A stretch of 22,518 nt of DNA from an uncultured Lachnospiraceae bacterium (lineage in GTDB: Bacteria; Bacillota; Clostridia; Lachnospirales; Lachnospiraceae): positions 1 to 22,518 of the forward strand of contig USDK01000044.1 of the NCBI GenBank assembly GCA_900553355.1, written 5' to 3'. The notes beneath the pieces were generated by a model. That model saw nothing but the letters and a program-made list of their open reading frames with translations. It was not told the origin of the DNA and did no database searches. Both the position numbers and the translations under genes were made by a program. How positions within the stretch are numbered: position 1 is the stretch's first letter; every line of letters starts with the position of its first letter. Shown here in pieces: positions 8,228 to 15,453 of the stretch.

Positions 8228-9106
8228 CTACCTCACCACCACTGCTAATTTTGTCGTTGCCGTCACTCCTGCTTCCGAAGTGAACTGATAATCCACATTG
8301 TAGGTTCCTGCTGTCCCATAGTCTACGTCTCCCGATACGCTCACATTTTCCCGGGCCCCCGGAAGTGACGCCGCATCAGGATCCGTGAACAGGTACTCAG
8401 ATCCGTTTCTCTCCAGTCCGACCACAAGAGAGGCCAGATCCACCTGCTCTCCCACATTGGTGTATACGATATACTGGGACAGCACCGGATAATACTTGTC
8501 TCTTTCATTACTGTCCGAGGAATCAGTCACAGTCAATGTCAGGGGCACGGAGCAGGTATCACCTGCACTGTTGCTGACCTGCACTGTTACCGTATAGTCT
8601 CCGGGCTGCTGGATATAGATACTATCGTTGTAGGTGGCGCGGATCTGGGAAGTCAGATCCCCGTCCAGACAGTCATCCACACTCATATTTTCCGTCAGGC
8701 TTACATCCGACATTTCTTCCAGGCTGTAGCGCAGAGGCGCACTCAGCTGAATCTGAGGAGACGTATAGTCTGTATACTCCAGCGTCCTGGTCAGAGTAGC
8801 CGCCTGCCCCGCCTTATCAAATACCGCATAGGTAATGGTCCTCTTTCCCGGCTCTGTAAAATTAGACATAGAAGATACCCGGACCGCGTCCGTCAGATCT
8901 CCATCCTTATTATCCTTCGCCGTCACGCCTTCAAGGAGTTCCTGGTCAATATCCTCATCTTCTACGCTGACCGAAACGGTATCTGAATCACAGCTGATCT
9001 CCGGCGGCGTATGGTCCTCCGCAAGCCTGCTAACCACATTGTAGCCTGCAAATGATATCCCTGACAGGACAAAAAGCACGATGATCGCTATCCTAAGCCT
9101 TCTCAC
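8228..9106 (-). CDS. Membrane-anchored extracellular protein with Ig-like (DUF5011-type) repeats
   Basis: This 292-aa protein starts at GTG (9104-9106) with AAGGAG eight bases upstream. An N-terminal hydrophobic segment (about 5-23), probably a membrane anchor, is followed by three beta-rich modules of 75-90 residues. Two carry the cadherin/Ig-like mark D-x-x-DGDLT (DNKDGDLT at 65-72 and DDCLDGDLT at 144-152). The third (about 205-290) is more diverged. Such modules usually bind or space things outside the cell; no catalytic motif is visible. It overlaps the phosphatase gene by 14 bases and lies directly before the two co-polymerases. A surface role in capsule assembly or retention is an inference from position only. 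Confidence 0.8.
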   Translation of the reverse strand: MRRLRIAIIVLFVLSGISFAGYNVVSRLAEDHTPPEISCDSDTVSVSVEDEDIDQELLEGVTAKDNKDGDLTDAVRVSSMSNFTEPGKRTITYAVFDKAGQAATLTRTLEYTDYTSPQIQLSAPLRYSLEEMSDVSLTENMSVDDCLDGDLTSQIRATYNDSIYIQQPGDYTVTVQVSNSAGDTCSVPLTLTVTDSSDSNERDKYYPVLSQYIVYTNVGEQVDLASLVVGLERNGSEYLFTDPDAASLPGARENVSVSGDVDYGTAGTYNVDYQFTSEAGVTATTKLAVVVR

Positions 9107-9896
9107 TGTATATACTCCTTCCAGTTATGGTTTCTTCAAACGGAATCCTCCGGAACTGTACCGGTCTTATGCCGTTACAGATATTCCGGGGATTTTTCTC
9201 AAATAAAATGTCCAGATATTCTTCTGCATACTCTTCACGCAGATACTCATACGCATCCGCCATGCAGGTGGTCCGCTGCTCGGGGCTGTGCGCATCGCTT
9301 GCCACCGCGGTGATCAGGTTATGGTTCAAAAGCAGAAAGGCTGTCTCTTCTGCCTCCCGGCCAAATTTCCCAAGAAAGCTTCCTTTGTTTACCTGGATTT
9401 CATATCCCCTCTTCTTCCAGCGGCTGATGATCGCAGGGTCGTCCTGAACAAACTCATACCGCTCTACATGGGCGATCAGGGGGATTGCCTGGACTTCCTT
9501 CACCTTTCTTAAGAGCCGGTCTGCATATCCTGGGTCTTCTCTGAAATCAAATTCCATCAGCACATATCTGGTCCGGTTCACCGGAAAGATCTGGCCTTCT
9601 GTCAGAAGCCTTGGAAGTTCCTCCGTGGCAAACACCTCCATGCCTGCAAGGATGGTGATTCCTGGTACTTCTTTCTGCAAGATCTCCTTGGTCTTTAGAA
9701 AAGTGTTGCAATATTTATCTCCGAAATAATTGTCGTACATCCCTGGAATATTACAGTGCGGCGTTGCTACGATCACGTTGGTCCCGCTTTTATACGCCAT
9801 GGCCGCCATCTCCAGACTGTCGTAGATATCTGCCGCTCCGTCGTCCAGTCCGGGAAGGATGTGCGTATGTATATCTATCATATTTGTTTCCTTCAT
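9093..9896 (-). CDS. CpsB/YwqE-type PHP-domain tyrosine-protein phosphatase
   Basis: This is a manganese-dependent PHP phosphatase that removes phosphate from the Tyr tails of capsule kinases. Metal-site motifs are visible in family order: DIHTH (8-12), ATPHCN (44-49), the Glu in GMEV (E87), AHVERY (142-147) and ASDAHS (199-204). The 267-aa length is as expected for CpsB/CapC/YwqE. Two starts are possible: ATG 9894-9896 with AGGG upstream, or the ATG at 9879-9881 with AAGGA seven bases upstream. The second gives the MIDIHTH start usual in the family. It is the first gene after the promoter at 9926-9954 and so heads the capsule operon; its targets are probably the two kinases downstream. Confidence 0.93.
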   Translation of the reverse strand: MKETNMIDIHTHILPGLDDGAADIYDSLEMAAMAYKSGTNVIVATPHCNIPGMYDNYFGDKYCNTFLKTKEILQKEVPGITILAGMEVFATEELPRLLTEGQIFPVNRTRYVLMEFDFREDPGYADRLLRKVKEVQAIPLIAHVERYEFVQDDPAIISRWKKRGYEIQVNKGSFLGKFGREAEETAFLLLNHNLITAVASDAHSPEQRTTCMADAYEYLREEYAEEYLDILFEKNPRNICNGIRPVQFRRIPFEETITGRSIYSEKA

Positions 9897-9925
9897 CTCA
9901 ATATCCCTATAAGTTACAACATGTA

Positions 9926-9954
9926 ATTATAGCACACTTTTATCTGGGTGGGAA
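9926..9954 (-). promoter_or_regulatory. Capsule operon promoter (extended -10)
   Basis: The -10 is a perfect TATAAT (9926-9931), preceded by TGC to give an extended -10. Seventeen bases upstream lies TTCCCA (9949-9954) as a weak -35. The -35 lies inside the last codons of the peptidase gene. A start site near 9919 would leave a leader of about 23 bases before the phosphatase ATG. This separates the capsule operon from the peptide-modification genes. Confidence 0.7.
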
Positions 9955-10425
9955 CTTTTGTCCGCTGAAAAGTTTCGACACCTTTCCGTAACACCATGCC
10001 ACGGCTCTTCGCACCGGAATGATGCGGATCCATACATGCTCAAAAAACTCCCACCAGAAGTTTCCCGGCTCCAGGATCTTTCCCTTCCGCCTTACCTTTA
10101 TGATCCTGGCAAAGATCTGTTCTCTCCTTAAGGGGCCCTCGATCTGGGTCTGTGCGTCTCCCACCAGATAATAGCCCTCCGGCCTTACCTTCCAGATGCG
10201 GTGCATGACATACTGGCCGCTGTCTCTCTGGTAAAATACCATATCGCCTCTTCGGAGTTTTCCTTCCGGCCGGGTGAAATAGATGTAGTCTCTCCTATGG
10301 CACAAAAAGGGAGACATACTGCTGCCAGCGATCTGCATGGACACCACGTCCCCGTCTTCCGCCAGCTCCCGGAGCACAGATACATATGCATTTGTATCAA
10401 CGATCCTCTCTCTCATGCTTTCCAC
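9940..10425 (-). CDS. S24/S26-family peptidase (signal-peptidase-like), candidate leader peptidase
   Basis: This 161-aa protein is like S26-type serine peptidases. The catalytic Ser box is GSSMSP (34-39, Ser36 likely). RGDMVFYQ (59-66) is followed by VMHRI, whose His75 could act as in His-type S26B enzymes. LVGDAQ (87-92) matches the late family Gly-Asp box. There is no N-terminal membrane helix; only the C-terminal Trp/Ile-rich part (about 123-150) might touch the membrane. The start is GTG 10423-10425; an ATG three codons on (10414-10416) is also possible. It follows the exporter gene by 26 bases and shares its promoter. Because the exporter lacks a peptidase domain, this enzyme is the best local candidate for cutting the precursors, though that is inference. 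Confidence 0.82.
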   Translation of the reverse strand: MESMRERIVDTNAYVSVLRELAEDGDVVSMQIAGSSMSPFLCHRRDYIYFTRPEGKLRRGDMVFYQRDSGQYVMHRIWKVRPEGYYLVGDAQTQIEGPLRREQIFARIIKVRRKGKILEPGNFWWEFFEHVWIRIIPVRRAVAWCYGKVSKLFSGQKFPPR

Positions 10426-10451
10426 ACCCCTTTTCCTCTGTCATCGGCCTG

Positions 10452-12242
10452 CTAAAAGTCCATGGCCATACGGCTGGACTCTTCTTCGCTTAGCTCTGTC
10501 ACCTTCGTCTCCATGACACGATAAACTCTCTGGCAGAGATTTAAGACACTGGGCCGGTGGGTGGTCACGATGCAGGTCTTATTTGGATGCTGCTGCACAA
10601 TGTTGCGGAGCACCGTCCGCTCTGTGGTTACATCCAGAGCCGATGTAGCTTCATCCAACAACAGCACCGGTGCGTTCCGAAGCACCGCCCTTGCGATGGC
10701 AATCCTCTGGGCCTGTCCTTCGGACAGTCCCCGTCCCCTCTCTCCAAGATTACTGTTGATGGTTTCCGGCAGCTTTGACACAAAATCCCAGGCGCAGGAT
10801 ACCTTCAGCGCTTCGATGATCTCTTCGTCTGTCGCGTCCTCCTTTACCATCCGCATGTTTTCGGCAATGGTTCCGGAAATGATGGTATTTCCCTGGGGGA
10901 CATAGGCAAACAGATGTCTGGTCTCTGCGTTCATCTCGATTGAAGTACCATCTGCCGCACACAGCTTCACGCCTCCGTCCTGGGGCCGCACCAGACCAAG
11001 GATCAGACGGATCATGGTGGTCTTTCCTTCTCCGGAAGGTCCTACCAGCGCCACGATCTCTCCCGGATTTGCCTCAAAGGCCGAGTCTGTGATCACCCGG
11101 GTTCCTTCCACATAGGAGAAATTCACATCGTCCATCTCCACCCGGAAGCCCTGGGATGCATACTTGTCCATCTCGCTGCTCTCCGGAATGTGGACTTCTC
11201 TTGGCAGCTGAACCAGCTCCCGGATCCGGTGAGCGGAAACGGAACTGTTCAGAAAGGACGGAATGATGGATACCACATTGCTGAATGCGGAGGAAAGTTT
11301 ACTCCTCTGCTGCAGGAACAAGGTCATGGTTCCGTATGTAATGTCGTTCGTCCACAACCGGAACAGACAGTATCCAAACGCCACGAACTGCACCAGCGTC
11401 CCCATAACAGACATGAGGATATTAGTCTTGATAGTAAACATATTGTATTTCAGGCTGATGTCGCGGAATTTTCTCTGCCACCAGCGCATTTTCTTACTGT
11501 AATGGGGCGCGATTCCGAAGGACTTGATAGTGTCAAAATTATAGATCGCCTCCACTTCAAAGGTCATCAGCTCCGAGCTCATCTCCCGGACCTTCTTGCT
11601 GTAGTCCCTCTGCTTCTTGATCATGACTCTGGACATCAGCAGCATAAAGGGCGCGCTTCCAAGGGCGATGACCGCCATGATCCAGTCGTAATGCAGGATC
11701 ACGAAGAATGTGGCGATAAAATTATACACGGCAATGATGATGGTCGGAAGCCAGCTGATGGCGTTGCTGCTGACCGTGCCGATATCGCCGTTGAAACGGT
11801 TCAGGATGTCTCCGTTGGAATACTGGTTCAGGGAAAGCCAGTCCGCGTCCACGATCTTGTCAAAAATATCCGCCTGGATATCATTGTTGATGTCGATACT
11901 CAGCTTTGCCGTGATCCGGCTGATGATGCTGCCGAACACCAGACTGAACACGGTGCTGCCGATCATGATAGCAACCATGACCCAGAGCCTGCTGGAATCA
12001 TGGCCGGTGATGATGTCGATCATGTATTTACTTGCCACGCTGCTGACCAGCCCCATGGACGTACTGAAAATTCCGAGAATGACATAGAACACTATGGCGC
12101 CTTTGTATCTGGCGCTATACGTGAAAATCCATTTCCAGTCATCGATGATCTCTCCAAACGTCCCGTCTCTCCATCTGGAAATGAGGATATCCAGGGACTC
12201 AAAGGCTGGATTTTTCTGTTGGTTCTGATTCTCTTCGTCCAT
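10452..12242 (-). CDS. ABC exporter, fused permease and ATPase
   Basis: This 596-aa half-transporter of the ABC exporter type has about six helices in residues 35-320, then a nucleotide-binding domain. That domain carries Walker A GPSGEGKTT (401-409), Q-loop YVPQG (447-451), signature LSEGQ (506-510, Glu in place of the usual second Gly), Walker B LLLDEA (527-532) and H-loop His562. It has no C39 peptidase domain, so it would export an already cut or uncut substrate. An in-frame ATG at 12312-12314 would add 24 residues but lies inside the promoter spacer. The ATG at 12240-12242 with AGGAGAG five bases upstream is therefore the start. Its place between the kinase and peptidase genes suggests it exports the modified peptides. 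Confidence 0.92.
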   Translation of the reverse strand: MDEENQNQQKNPAFESLDILISRWRDGTFGEIIDDWKWIFTYSARYKGAIVFYVILGIFSTSMGLVSSVASKYMIDIITGHDSSRLWVMVAIMIGSTVFSLVFGSIISRITAKLSIDINNDIQADIFDKIVDADWLSLNQYSNGDILNRFNGDIGTVSSNAISWLPTIIIAVYNFIATFFVILHYDWIMAVIALGSAPFMLLMSRVMIKKQRDYSKKVREMSSELMTFEVEAIYNFDTIKSFGIAPHYSKKMRWWQRKFRDISLKYNMFTIKTNILMSVMGTLVQFVAFGYCLFRLWTNDITYGTMTLFLQQRSKLSSAFSNVVSIIPSFLNSSVSAHRIRELVQLPREVHIPESSEMDKYASQGFRVEMDDVNFSYVEGTRVITDSAFEANPGEIVALVGPSGEGKTTMIRLILGLVRPQDGGVKLCAADGTSIEMNAETRHLFAYVPQGNTIISGTIAENMRMVKEDATDEEIIEALKVSCAWDFVSKLPETINSNLGERGRGLSEGQAQRIAIARAVLRNAPVLLLDEATSALDVTTERTVLRNIVQQHPNKTCIVTTHRPSVLNLCQRVYRVMETKVTELSEEESSRMAMDF

Positions 12243-12246
12243 CAAA

Positions 12247-12253
12247 TCTCTCC
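12247..12253 (-). promoter_or_regulatory. Ribosome binding site that fixes the exporter start
   Basis: AGGAGAG lies five bases before the ATG at 12240-12242. No comparable site precedes the upstream in-frame ATG at 12312-12314. Confidence 0.7.
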
Positions 12254-12305
12254 TATCTGTCTTGTACTTCCGCCTTGAATTCTCGCAATTTGTTTCTTTC
12301 AAAAC

Positions 12306-12334
12306 AGTATACATTTAACATTTTGCAGCGTCAA
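12306..12334 (-). promoter_or_regulatory. Promoter for the exporter and peptidase genes
   Basis: TTGACG (12329-12334) and TATACT (12306-12311) are 17 bases apart, close to a consensus sigma-A promoter, in the gap after the kinase gene. Transcription would start near 12299, about 57 bases before the exporter ATG. Confidence 0.72.
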
Positions 12335-12357
12335 GTATCCTAACCGCCATAGTCCCT

Positions 12358-13245
12358 TTAATCCAGCTCTCTCAGAGCCTTCTCCAGGCAGTCCACTGCC
12401 TCTTTTGAAATCGTACAGCCAAGATGAAATACCGGCACATGACCGAGAAAATCCTCGATCAGATCCATGGTATGAATGTGAGCCGGAGTATTCCACTTAT
12501 TCGCCGTAATCTGACTGTACAAAAGCGGAAATGCCTGTCCCGGCGCCATCCTCTCCGCCCGGTTTTCTTTTGCCTGACTGAGCATCACAACAGCCTTTAC
12601 CGGAATCGTCTCATTATGGCAGACCTCCGAAGTGCCGCAGACCGGCCATCCCTGAGCCGTCCATCTGCCGTCTGTCTTCCCCAGAAGGGAACGGTCGCCG
12701 TTGACCGTCCGGCTCCCACGATACTTTTCCCATAGGTTTGCCTGGGTGGTCTTGCCCGTCTCCGATGGCGCGGAAAAAAGGATTGCCTCTCTCTGATATT
12801 CCACATAGGCACAGTGCAGCACCATCTGATCCTTCCAGACCAGCCGCCGCTCCAGTGCCAGGAGCGAAGTAAACAAGGGATCGATGTGCAGATCCCGGAT
12901 CTCGTCCCGCATCAGGAGAATCTCTGCCCGGTCCGGCGCCACTTCACGGTAGCATGCATAAGGATCCGGGCGCCCCTTCACACCGATCAGCCGGCTTTCC
13001 AGCATCTGACCGTTCTTCTCCGCTTTCTGCTGGAATACCAGCAGGTCCGGGCGCCTCGCCGCAATCTTTCCTTCCGGCTCCTTCAGATGGTCTGACACTT
13101 CGATGTGGTAGGTGTACTCAGGAACAGGACGGCTTCCCCTATCTTCCGGCCGTATTTCAAATTTCATAAAATTCTCCGGCGGCGTTATCTCCTCTGGCGC
13201 ACACAGCCGGAAGGTAAAATCACCGATCCGAAATAGCTTGTCCAT
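12358..13245 (-). CDS. HPr-kinase-like (HprK/PEPCK-fold) kinase of a peptide-modification cluster
   Basis: This 295-aa protein has a P-loop in SAPSETGKTT (158-167), preceded by LHCAYVEY with His144. NGDR (182-185) and GWPVCGTS (199-206) follow, the pattern of HprK/PEP-carboxykinase-fold proteins. True HPr kinases have a different N-terminal domain and act on the sugar-transport protein HPr. This one lacks that context and instead overlaps the radical SAM gene by 26 bases. HprK homologues phosphorylate the precursor peptide in some lasso-peptide clusters (paeninodin type), so a peptide kinase is the most sensible reading. AGGAG about 10 bases before the ATG lies inside the upstream gene. Chemistry and target are inferred, not shown. 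Confidence 0.78.
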   Translation of the reverse strand: MDKLFRIGDFTFRLCAPEEITPPENFMKFEIRPEDRGSRPVPEYTYHIEVSDHLKEPEGKIAARRPDLLVFQQKAEKNGQMLESRLIGVKGRPDPYACYREVAPDRAEILLMRDEIRDLHIDPLFTSLLALERRLVWKDQMVLHCAYVEYQREAILFSAPSETGKTTQANLWEKYRGSRTVNGDRSLLGKTDGRWTAQGWPVCGTSEVCHNETIPVKAVVMLSQAKENRAERMAPGQAFPLLYSQITANKWNTPAHIHTMDLIEDFLGHVPVFHLGCTISKEAVDCLEKALRELD

Positions 13246-14356
13246 GCTGCAGATTCTCCTGTTCTTTTCGTAAAATCCTCAATGACTCTTCCGCATAACG
13301 GCACATATATTCCGGCACCCCGTCATAACTTCCGGTTTCCAGAAGCGCGCTGGCCGCACAGGTCCGGCACAGGTGCCTTAGATGGCAGGATGTACATTTC
13401 GCATTCAAAAGAATCTTATTCGTCTCCTCTACAAGATACTCCCAGGCCGCTTGAAATCCCGCTTCGAACACCGACACTGCAGGTTCACTTAAGATTACAC
13501 AAGGACGCATCTCTCCCTGCCAGTTAATCGTAAAAGAGCACTGCCCTGCCATACAGGCCATGTGTCCCGGCTTTTCTTCCACCGGCTCTGGATGATCCGC
13601 CTGGTATATGGCCTGCCGGACATACTGGCGGAAAAGCTCCGGCCCCATCTCTCGCTTCAGGGCATGGATCCTGGCTTCAGCCGCCTCCTCTGGATCCAGC
13701 CTGGACTGCAGGTTATAAGGAAGATCCCGTTCTCTGGTGGCAGGCATCATATAAGTGTCCACTCTCACAGGAATATTTAATTCATTCTGGAAATCCAGAA
13801 GTTTATCGAGGTCGTCTTTATTTGCTCTTGCAAGGCTTCCTCCCACCTTGACATCCACGCCATACTTCCGCAGGAGCCGTATCCCTCGCAGAGTCTTCTC
13901 ATAACCGCCGGGATAATGGCAGAGATTCGCATACGTCTCCTCGTCCGTGCCATACAGCGTAATATTAACTCTTCTTGGTTTATGCGCGCCAAGGAATTCT
14001 GCCAGGTCTTCATCGACCAATGTGCCGTTGGTATTGATGGTAAGGATCATCCCCATCTCTTTGAGGCCCAGATAAAGCTTCCTGAACTCAGGATACAGGA
14101 ACGGCTCTCCACCTGTCAGAAGCAGGAACAGGACTCCTGCATCCTTCATCTGACGCCCGATTTCCAGCCACTCATCCACTGTGCGAAGCCTTCCCTTCGC
14201 TTCCATCTCTTCTTTACTGAGCCGCACATAACACATGTCGCAGTTCATGTTGCAAAGGGGCAGAAGCTCGATACTGCCGTTGGCCGGGGTGTGAGTAAGC
14301 TTGGCCTGGGCAAGAATCTGGCGTTCAATAGTGGTGGCGCCTTCTAACTGTTCCAT
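13220..14356 (-). CDS. Radical SAM / SPASM peptide-modifying enzyme
   Basis: This 378-aa protein carries the radical SAM cluster motif C-x3-C-x2-C (Cys35, 39, 42) and TGGEP (81-85) for S-adenosylmethionine binding. Its C-terminal SPASM domain has Cys268, 273, 286, 321, 324, 330, 333 and 352, enough for auxiliary iron-sulfur clusters. SPASM enzymes commonly alter ribosomally made peptides by sulfur-to-carbon or carbon-carbon links or by epimerisation, guided by a PqqD-like recognition domain. No such domain is fused here, but a separate PqqD-like gene lies two genes upstream. AAAGGAGGT lies seven bases before the ATG. A stable hairpin (14386-14412) separates it from the precursor gene, and it overlaps the kinase gene by 26 bases. 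Which bond it makes cannot be told. Confidence 0.93.
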   Translation of the reverse strand: MEQLEGATTIERQILAQAKLTHTPANGSIELLPLCNMNCDMCYVRLSKEEMEAKGRLRTVDEWLEIGRQMKDAGVLFLLLTGGEPFLYPEFRKLYLGLKEMGMILTINTNGTLVDEDLAEFLGAHKPRRVNITLYGTDEETYANLCHYPGGYEKTLRGIRLLRKYGVDVKVGGSLARANKDDLDKLLDFQNELNIPVRVDTYMMPATRERDLPYNLQSRLDPEEAAEARIHALKREMGPELFRQYVRQAIYQADHPEPVEEKPGHMACMAGQCSFTINWQGEMRPCVILSEPAVSVFEAGFQAAWEYLVEETNKILLNAKCTSCHLRHLCRTCAASALLETGSYDGVPEYMCRYAEESLRILRKEQENLQHGQAISDR

Positions 14357-14385
14357 AGACTGACCTCCTTTCGAGATGACGTGAA

Positions 14386-14412
14386 AATAGACCGGAGAAA
14401 ATCCGGTCTATT
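14386..14412 (-). terminator. Hairpin between precursor 2 and the radical SAM gene (attenuator or processing site)
   Basis: Two perfect 11-base arms (AATAGACCGGA / TCCGGTCTATT) enclose a five-base loop. Only a short T-run follows on the minus strand, so termination would be partial. It sits 18 bases below the precursor stop codon and about 30 bases above the radical SAM start. This is the usual way to make far more substrate than enzyme from one transcript. Confidence 0.65.
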
Positions 14413-14430
14413 GAAATTATGTAGAAAAAC

Positions 14431-14829
14431 TTATGACTTCGCGGTCTCCCAGGAATCCTGATTAAGGTTAGTAGTACAGTGAACATTCGTACCATAATTC
14501 GTCCAAATCATTACCTCAATATGTTCATCTTCTCTTGTGTGTGTATTATCAATATATCCGTGCAAAAATTCACTGTCGGATTCAGCCACATGAGTTTCAT
14601 TACATGGTCCATATGAATTCGTCAACACTCTACCATTATCTGTCGTTACTCTATAAGGATGATCATCCGTATGACGGAACGGAAAAATCCAATCCGTCCA
14701 CGTATACGGTTCTCCTGCATCACATTTAAAATAGTATGTTGTCCCACTATCTCCACAAGCTGCTACATACTCATTCGCCTCAAACTTCTGCACTTCTGTA
14801 AGTGGTCTTCTCCACACTTTCCTCTCCAT
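14431..14829 (-). CDS. Precursor-like protein 2 with NEYVAAC N-terminal signature
   Basis: This 132-aa protein has a clear AGGAGG site and an ATG two bases after the PqqD stop. Residues 6-25 (W-R-R-P, then V, then FEANEYVAAC) match precursor-like protein 1 at 13 of 20 positions without a gap. The rest is rich in Thr, Asn, Asp, His and Trp, with Cys at 25, 36, 76 and 118. A second shared block reads RVTTDNGRV (about 60-68), and both proteins also contain a W-(H)TN stretch near the end. I do not recognise a named family. No signal peptide or membrane segment is visible. Its position between PqqD and radical SAM genes, in an AT-rich stretch, makes it the likely substrate. The NEYVAAC part would be the recognition leader or cut site, by inference. 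Confidence 0.75.
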   Translation of the reverse strand: MERKVWRRPLTEVQKFEANEYVAACGDSGTTYYFKCDAGEPYTWTDWIFPFRHTDDHPYRVTTDNGRVLTNSYGPCNETHVAESDSEFLHGYIDNTHTREDEHIEVMIWTNYGTNVHCTTNLNQDSWETAKS

Positions 14830-14831
14830 TT

Positions 14832-15104
14832 TTACTCCTCCTTTAATAACCCATACTTTAAATATTCTTTTACAAAATCTTTTATGCCTTGTTCCATCTC
14901 GCCATCAGGATCGGAATACTCCTTTTTCGCCTCAGCGATCACATCTTCCACCGATCTGGCCTCCTGGAACTGCTGCCACAGAAAACGGCAGGTATCATTC
15001 AGTGATATCACACTGTTTTCAAAAATCCCAGCTTCTCCGATCGGAATCAGCACGGCTTCGCCTGCCACTTCTCTCAAGAGAAAGTTCGGATTTGCTCTAT
15101 ACAT
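14832..15104 (-). CDS. PqqD-like peptide recognition protein (RRE)
   Basis: This 90-aa protein matches the PqqD fold. NPNFLLREVAGEAVLIPIG is followed by SVISLNDTCRFLW and a helical C-terminus with KEYLKYGLL. Stand-alone PqqD proteins bind the leader of a ribosomal peptide and present it to a radical SAM/SPASM enzyme. The start chosen is ATG 15102-15104, with AAGGAGG seven bases upstream. The frame stays open to a TTG at 15192-15194, which would add 30 polar residues not expected in the family, and its GGAGG is about 12 bases away. The gene is first in the unit transcribed from the promoter at 15242-15269 and is followed after two bases by precursor 2. Confidence 0.88.
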   Translation of the reverse strand: MYRANPNFLLREVAGEAVLIPIGEAGIFENSVISLNDTCRFLWQQFQEARSVEDVIAEAKKEYSDPDGEMEQGIKDFVKEYLKYGLLKEE

Positions 15105-15111
15105 CCTGACG

Positions 15112-15118
15112 CCTCCTT
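15112..15118 (-). promoter_or_regulatory. Ribosome binding site that favours the short PqqD start
   Basis: AAGGAGG lies seven bases before the ATG at 15102-15104, inside the open frame of the longer TTG-started version. Its strength and spacing favour the 90-aa form. Confidence 0.65.
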
Positions 15119-15241
15119 CATTTGTTCCTTCTGGAAGATGTTCCGAAGCTCCGGAATCAGAGGTCATCTTGGATGTCTGTTCATCTTTCTCCAATATGCC
15201 TATATTCCTCCCCTTTTATCTCTTTATACCTATACGTTAAT

Positions 15242-15269
15242 ATCATAGCACAATAATTCACGGTGTCAA
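15242..15269 (-). promoter_or_regulatory. Strong promoter of the PqqD-precursor 2-radical SAM-kinase unit
   Basis: A perfect -35 TTGACA (15264-15269) and a -10 TATGAT (15242-15247) are 16 bases apart; TG also lies just before the -10 region. It is the best promoter match in the window. Transcription would start near 15235. Confidence 0.78.
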
Positions 15270-15390
15270 TGGGATTTTTCACAAATTTATCACAATTTGA
15301 AAAAAATATATGCGTATTCAACTGATATACATATTACTTGAATAGCATCCATTACAAAAGTTTTATATGCTAAGATTAGTTACTAAAACG

Positions 15391-15424
15391 CAAAAATACG
15401 GCCGACTTAAAAAGCCGACCGTAT
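15391..15424 (-). terminator. Intrinsic terminator after precursor 1
   Basis: An 11-pair stem (outer arms ATACGG / CCGTAT, two G-T pairs) with a short A/T loop is followed by five T on the minus strand. It lies 29 bases below the stop of precursor 1 and makes that gene a single-gene unit. Confidence 0.8.
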
Positions 15425-15453
15425 AAGAATGTACCTATTATCTATCATAATTT

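Larger units (their letters stand above)
15105..15453. other. Intergenic stretch between the PqqD gene and precursor 1
   Basis: This AT-rich gap holds the terminator of precursor 1 (15391-15424) and the promoter of the PqqD unit (15242-15269). It also covers the optional 30-codon TTG extension of PqqD (up to 15194). The part from about 15270 to 15390 shows no coding signal or RNA structure that I can support. Confidence 0.6.

Noticed and set aside
11190..12278. Long plus-strand frame of 362 codons antisense to the exporter
   Set aside because: It is a mirror frame of a clear ABC exporter; the translation is rich in His, Asp and Gln without any family motif, and there is no ribosome site.
12358..13245. 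Authentic HPr kinase/phosphorylase (hprK)
   Set aside because: The N-terminal half does not look like HprK, and the gene lies among peptide-modification genes.
12358..15104. Classical lasso-peptide cluster
   Set aside because: No transglutaminase-like B2 protease and no asparagine-synthetase-like cyclase is present; a radical SAM enzyme is there instead.
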